A DNA stretch of 10,121 nucleotides, taken from an uncultured Slackia sp. Lineage in GTDB: Bacteria > Actinomycetota > Coriobacteriia > Coriobacteriales > Eggerthellaceae. The notes below the pieces were generated by a model. That model saw nothing but the letters and a program-made list of their open reading frames with translations. It made no database searches and had not been told where the DNA came from. How positions within the stretch are numbered: position 1 is the stretch's first letter; each line of letters opens with the position of its first letter. The position numbers were made by a program, and so were the translations under genes. Location of the stretch: NCBI GenBank assembly GCA_934646845.1, contig CAKUEV010000053.1:1-10121 (forward strand), read 5' to 3'. Positions 7,243 through 10,121 of this stretch are shown piece after piece.

Positions 7243-7397
7243 AGGTCTGCCGCCTCGCGCAGGGCGCCACCGGACCACAGCGAGCTACCGTTCGCCTTTG
7301 GCTCACTATGCGCTCGCTTGGCGGTGTTTCATTTTTGAGTGAAGCACAGAAATGAACACCGACGGTCCGCTCGCGCCCTGCGCGAGGCAGCAGGCCT
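7243..7397. repeat. Large imperfect inverted repeat with two nested hairpins between glyS and ppsR
   Basis: Arms 7243-7276 and 7364-7397 are inverted copies matching at 30 of 34 positions, with a perfect 16-base core (7252-7267 against 7373-7388). One of the four differences is a G-U pair in RNA. Between the arms, AGCGAGC (7279-7285) pairs with GCTCGCT (7312-7318). A second hairpin pairs 7322-7334 with 7350-7361, with one bulged T at 7329. The linkers are 2, 3 and 2 bases, so as RNA this would fold as a compact three-way junction, and as DNA as a cruciform. I see no gene in it. It could be a structured leader of ppsR, a MITE-like or dispersed palindromic repeat, or a second termination signal; the sequence alone does not decide. 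Confidence 0.7.
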
Positions 7398-7425
7398 TTC
7401 GTCTTCTGTGTTTGCGACAGAAAGG
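7395..7425 (+). promoter_or_regulatory. Hairpin that could mask the ppsR ribosome-binding site
   Basis: CCTTTCGTC (7395-7403) can pair with GAC (7416-7418) and GAAAGG (7420-7425), leaving A7419 bulged. This gives 9 base pairs with a 12-base loop. The right arm contains most of the Shine-Dalgarno sequence of ppsR (AAAGGGG, 7421-7427), 6 bases before its ATG. A competing small hairpin, TTCTGT (7404-7409) with ACAGAA (7417-7422), covers the same stretch. The pairing is seen; translational control is inferred. Confidence 0.35.
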
Positions 7426-7433
7426 GGACATGC

Positions 7434-8336
7434 ATGGCATCGAATGAAGGATTTATTGGAGTGAACAACGACACGCCGTTTCCCACGATTCATATTGTGA
7501 GCGACTCGCTTGGCGCGACGGCCCATTCGCTCGCCCGCGCGGCGGCGGGGCAGTTCGGCTACCCCGATCCGTATATCGAAACGCTGCCCAAGGCGCGCAA
7601 CTTTGCCGATATCGCGAATTTCCTCAGCAAGCACCAAGAGATGCACCGCTCACTCGGCAAGCCCGACGATTTGGTGGTGTTCTACACGCTCGTCGACGAT
7701 GAGTTGCGCTACCTGTTGCAGGCTTTTTGCGACGAGCGCGGCATGCATGGCGTCGATTTGATGGGCGCGCCCATAAAGTCGCTCGAAGCGGCGTCGGGTA
7801 TGGTGGCAAGCCGTGACCCGGGTCTTGTGCGCGCCGTCGACGACCACTATTTCCGCCGTATTGCCGCCATGGAATTCACGGTGGAGCATGACGACGGCCG
7901 CAACCCGCAAGATTTGCCCGATGCCGATATTGTGCTGTTGGGCGTTTCGCGTTCGAGCAAAACCCCTATTTCCATTTATATGGGCATGGAGGGTTACAAG
8001 GTTGCCAATGTGCCGCTCGCGCTTGGAACCGAGCCGCCGAAGGAGATTTATGACTGCGATCCGTCGCGCATCTTCGGCCTTATGACGACTCCCGATGTGC
8101 TCGTGGGCATTCGCCAACGCCGCTTGGGCGGTTCGGGGCGCATTGCTTCCATGGTCGCTGCGAGCTACGCCGAGCCCGAAATGGTCTATCAAGACCTCGA
8201 AGAGGCTCGCGCGCTCATGCGAAAACTTGGATGTATTGTGATTAGAACCGACAATAAAGCCGTCGAAGAAACCGCTCAGGAGATATTACGGTACTTCGAG
8301 CTGGCTCACCCTCTTCAAAAAAGTGCGATTGAGTGA
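7434..8336 (+). CDS. ppsR: Pyruvate, phosphate dikinase regulatory protein (bifunctional kinase/phosphorylase, DUF299/PDRP family)
   Basis: Bifunctional regulator that inactivates PPDK by ADP-dependent phosphorylation of its active-site threonine and reactivates it by phosphate-dependent dephosphorylation. The 300-residue product has the family start IHIVSDSLGATAHSLARAA (19-37) and the nucleotide-binding P-loop GVSRSSKTP (170-178), followed by PISIYMGMEGYKVANVPL. A more usual length is about 270; the extra residues are mostly an N-terminal lead of about 18 residues. The ATG at 7434 has AAAGGGG 6 bases upstream; an ATG at 7430 is out of frame. The gene directly before ppdK, its likely substrate, argues for PPDK rather than PEP synthase as target. 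It sits behind the inverted repeat at 7243-7397, and I could not find a convincing promoter. The last codons are AT-richer than the rest and include a TTA. Confidence 0.95.
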   Translation: MASNEGFIGVNNDTPFPTIHIVSDSLGATAHSLARAAAGQFGYPDPYIETLPKARNFADIANFLSKHQEMHRSLGKPDDLVVFYTLVDDELRYLLQAFCDERGMHGVDLMGAPIKSLEAASGMVASRDPGLVRAVDDHYFRRIAAMEFTVEHDDGRNPQDLPDADIVLLGVSRSSKTPISIYMGMEGYKVANVPLALGTEPPKEIYDCDPSRIFGLMTTPDVLVGIRQRRLGGSGRIASMVAASYAEPEMVYQDLEEARALMRKLGCIVIRTDNKAVEETAQEILRYFELAHPLQKSAIE

Positions 8337-8340
8337 TAAT
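8314..8340 (+). promoter_or_regulatory. Weak candidate promoter for ppdK
   Basis: GATAAT (8335-8340) matches the -10 consensus at five of six bases and overlaps the ppsR stop codon. TTCAAA (8314-8319) is a partial -35 box, but the spacing is only 15 bases. The surrounding 49-base gap between ppsR and ppdK is clearly AT-richer than the genes. A start near 8347 would leave a leader of about 40 bases. Transcription continuing from ppsR is the alternative. Confidence 0.3.
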
Positions 8341-8385
8341 TACACGGTGCAGTACTTTTTAGACTTCATATGTTAGGAGAAGACA

Positions 8386-10121
8386 TTGACTGCAGACGTT
8401 AAGCGTGTCTACGCGTTCGGCAAGGACGCTGAGGGCAACAACGTTACCGAAGGCAACAAGGATATGAAGAACATCCTTGGCGGCAAGGGCGCGAACCTCG
8501 CCGAAATGGCTCTTATTGGCCTGCCCGTGCCTCCGGGCTTCACCATCACCTGCCAAACCTGCATGGAATATGCAAACGCGAATAACACGTGGCCCGAAGG
8601 CGCGCTCGATACCATTCAGGAGTATCGCCTCGACCTCGAGAAGCGTATCGGCAAGCGCATTGGCGATGCCGAAGATCCGCTGCTCGTTTCCGTTCGTTCC
8701 GGCGCCCCCATGTCGATGCCCGGCATGATGGACACGGTTCTGAACCTTGGTCTGAACGACGAGTCGGTTCACGGCCTAATCAAGCACACCGACAACGCCC
8801 GTTTCTCGTGGGACAGCTATCGCCGCTTCATTCAGATGTTCTCGAACGTCGTTATGGGTCTCGACGGCGACCTGTTTGAAAACGCCATTACCGCCAAGAA
8901 GCTCGCTCGCGGCGTGAAGAGCGACACTGAGCTTTCCGCTGAAGACCTGCAGGAACTCGTCGCTGAGTTCAAGCAGATTTTCTCCCAGAACGTTTCTGCC
9001 GAAGAGCATCCCGAGCTCGTCGTTGACGGCGCGGTCGCTTTCCCGCAGAACCCCGACGTTCAGCTGAAGCTGGCCATCGAGGCCGTGTTCGGCAGCTGGA
9101 ACAACCCGCGCGCGGTGCTCTATCGCAAGCAGAACAAGATTGCCGACGATTTGGGCACCGCCGTTAACGTGCAGTGCATGGTGTTCGGCAACAAGGGCGA
9201 GACTTCCGCTACCGGCGTTGCGTTTACCCGCAACCCCGCAAACGGCGAGAAGGAATTCTACGGCGACTACCTGGTGAACGCCCAGGGCGAAGACGTCGTC
9301 GCGGGCATTCGCAACACGAGCCCCATCGCCGAGCTGAAGCATGTCGACGGCCTGCAGGAAGCCGGCAAGGAGCTCGAGGGCGTGTTCACCATTCTCGAGA
9401 ACCACTATCGCGACATGTGCGACATCGAGTTCACTATCGAGCAGGGCAAGCTGTGGATGCTGCAGACCCGCGTGGGCAAGCGTACCGCCGCCGCCGCGCT
9501 GCACATCGCCATTGAGATGGAAAAAGAAGGCCTTATCACCAAGGAAGAGGCTGTGTGCCGCGTCGACCCCGCTCAGCTCGACCAGCTGCTGCACCCGCAG
9601 TTCGACAAGAACGCCAACTACGACGTGCTCGCCCGTGGCCTGAACGCTTCGCCGGGTGCTGCTGTGGGCGGTGCCGTGTTCTCGGCCGCCGACGCTGTGA
9701 AGGCCGCCGAAGAAGGCAAGAAGTGCGTGCTCGTTCGCTGGGAGACCACTCCCGACGACCTCGCTGGCATGATCGCCGCCGAGGGCATTCTCACCAGCCA
9801 TGGTGGCAAGACCAGCCATGCTGCCGTTATTGCCCGTGGCATGGGCGCTCCGTGCGTCTGCGGCGTTGAGCAGCTCAAGATTGACGCCGAGAAGAAAGAA
9901 GCCGCGCTCACCGGCACCGATATCGTGATTCACGAGGGCGACATGATTTCGCTCGACGGTACCACCGGCATCGTTGTTCTGGGCGCTGTTGACCTGGTTA
10001 TGCCTGAGCTCACCGGCGACCTCGACACTATTCTCGAGTGGGCCGACGAGTATCGCCGCCTGGGCGTTCGCGCCAACGCCGACAACCCGGCCGACGCGCA
10101 GCTTTCCCGCGACTTCGGCGC
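8386..10121 (+). CDS. ppdK: Pyruvate, phosphate dikinase, 3' end beyond the window
   Basis: Interconverts pyruvate + ATP + phosphate and PEP + AMP + pyrophosphate. 578 codons are visible, about two thirds of the usual 870-900. The N-terminal ATP-grasp region shows EGNKDMKNILGGKGANLAEM (about 22-41), VSVRSGAPMSMPGMMDT (about 101-117), TGVAFTRNPANGEKEFYG and LWMLQTRVGKRTA (about 356-368). The phosphohistidine domain has GGKTSHAAVIARGMG, with catalytic His478 (codon 9817) and the regulatory Thr476 (codon 9811). The PEP/pyruvate TIM barrel has just begun at the edge. The start is a TTG at 8386, with AGGAG (8375-8379) 6 bases upstream; the first in-frame ATG (8464) would cut conserved sequence. 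A short insertion (KDAEGNNVT) precedes the conserved EGNKDM. The upstream ppsR encodes its regulator. Confidence 0.97.
   Translation, partial: MTADVKRVYAFGKDAEGNNVTEGNKDMKNILGGKGANLAEMALIGLPVPPGFTITCQTCMEYANANNTWPEGALDTIQEYRLDLEKRIGKRIGDAEDPLLVSVRSGAPMSMPGMMDTVLNLGLNDESVHGLIKHTDNARFSWDSYRRFIQMFSNVVMGLDGDLFENAITAKKLARGVKSDTELSAEDLQELVAEFKQIFSQNVSAEEHPELVVDGAVAFPQNPDVQLKLAIEAVFGSWNNPRAVLYRKQNKIADDLGTAVNVQCMVFGNKGETSATGVAFTRNPANGEKEFYGDYLVNAQGEDVVAGIRNTSPIAELKHVDGLQEAGKELEGVFTILENHYRDMCDIEFTIEQGKLWMLQTRVGKRTAAAALHIAIEMEKEGLITKEEAVCRVDPAQLDQLLHPQFDKNANYDVLARGLNASPGAAVGGAVFSAADAVKAAEEGKKCVLVRWETTPDDLAGMIAAEGILTSHGGKTSHAAVIARGMGAPCVCGVEQLKIDAEKKEAALTGTDIVIHEGDMISLDGTTGIVVLGAVDLVMPELTGDLDTILEWADEYRRLGVRANADNPADAQLSRDFG

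Noticed and set aside
7393..7415. Resemblance of GGCCTTTCGTCTTCTGTG to the tail of the E. coli rrnB T1 terminator
   Set aside because: The adjacent upstream AAAGGC arm that rrnB T1 uses is missing, so this is a short chance likeness, or at most shared terminator-like composition.
3632..7486. Antisense open reading frame of 1284 codons under lepB, glyQ, glyS and the start of ppsR
   Set aside because: Its codons are exact reverse complements of the codons of lepB, glyQ and glyS, which all share one frame. Antisense stops would need sense TTA, CTA or TCA codons, which these GC-biased genes avoid. The protein has no recognisable motif and no ribosome-binding site or promoter was seen, so it is a codon-bias artefact.
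8333..8345. Imperfect palindrome GTGATAATTACAC before ppdK as an operator
   Set aside because: The symmetry is broken by unpaired bases, the site is short and AT-rich, and there is no second copy; too weak to call.
9796..9819. Repeated TSH in the PPDK phosphohistidine loop (TSHGGKTSH) as a possible duplicated active site
   Set aside because: Only the second TSH aligns with the catalytic GGxTSHAA motif, and as far as I recall similar loop sequences occur in actinobacterial PPDKs. Not evidence of a new mechanism.
8776..9933. Antisense open frame of 385 codons under ppdK
   Set aside because: Same cause: codon-aligned with ppdK, which lacks TTA, CTA and TCA over this stretch. The sense strand encodes clear PPDK motifs throughout.

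Overview
The window is a GC-rich, densely packed stretch of bacterial chromosome. All nine real genes lie on the + strand and all are housekeeping or central-metabolism genes. Strong G/C third-position bias, an alpha2beta2 glycyl-tRNA synthetase (GlyQ + GlyS), a PPDK with its PDRP-type regulator, and PNPase and PPDK sequences of actinobacterial flavour suggest Coriobacteriia (the Eggerthella/Slackia/Adlercreutzia kind). This assignment is inferred from gene content and codon use, without any search.

Layout: (1) The 3' part of pnp (PNPase, cut by the left edge) ends at 1592, followed by a strong hairpin and a good sigma70-type promoter. (2) That promoter starts a tight operon rpsP-khpA-rimM-trmD: ribosomal protein S16, a small KH RNA-binding protein, the 30S maturation factor RimM and the tRNA m1G37 methyltransferase. 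It ends in an intrinsic terminator whose loop holds the trmD stop codon. (3) lepB (signal peptidase I), glyQ and glyS follow with spacings of 0 and 3 bases and end in a clear terminator. (4) A 247-base intergenic region (7187-7433) holds, besides that terminator, a large imperfect inverted repeat with two nested hairpins. (5) ppsR (bifunctional PPDK kinase/phosphorylase) and ppdK (pyruvate, phosphate dikinase) follow; ppdK starts at a TTG and runs off the right edge.

How the genes work together: pnp, rpsP, khpA, rimM and trmD serve RNA turnover, 30S assembly and tRNA modification. GlyQ and GlyS form one enzyme. PpsR switches PPDK off and on by phosphorylating or dephosphorylating a threonine two residues before the catalytic histidine, and both residues are present here.

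I see no phage, transposase, CRISPR, toxin or defence gene and no evident new protein system. The parts worth a second look are non-coding: the inverted-repeat leader between glyS and ppsR, with a possible Shine-Dalgarno-masking hairpin; a terminator-like hairpin with a T-rich tract inside the start of rimM; and the terminator built around the trmD stop codon. A 1284-codon antisense open frame under lepB-glyQ-glyS is explained by codon bias.
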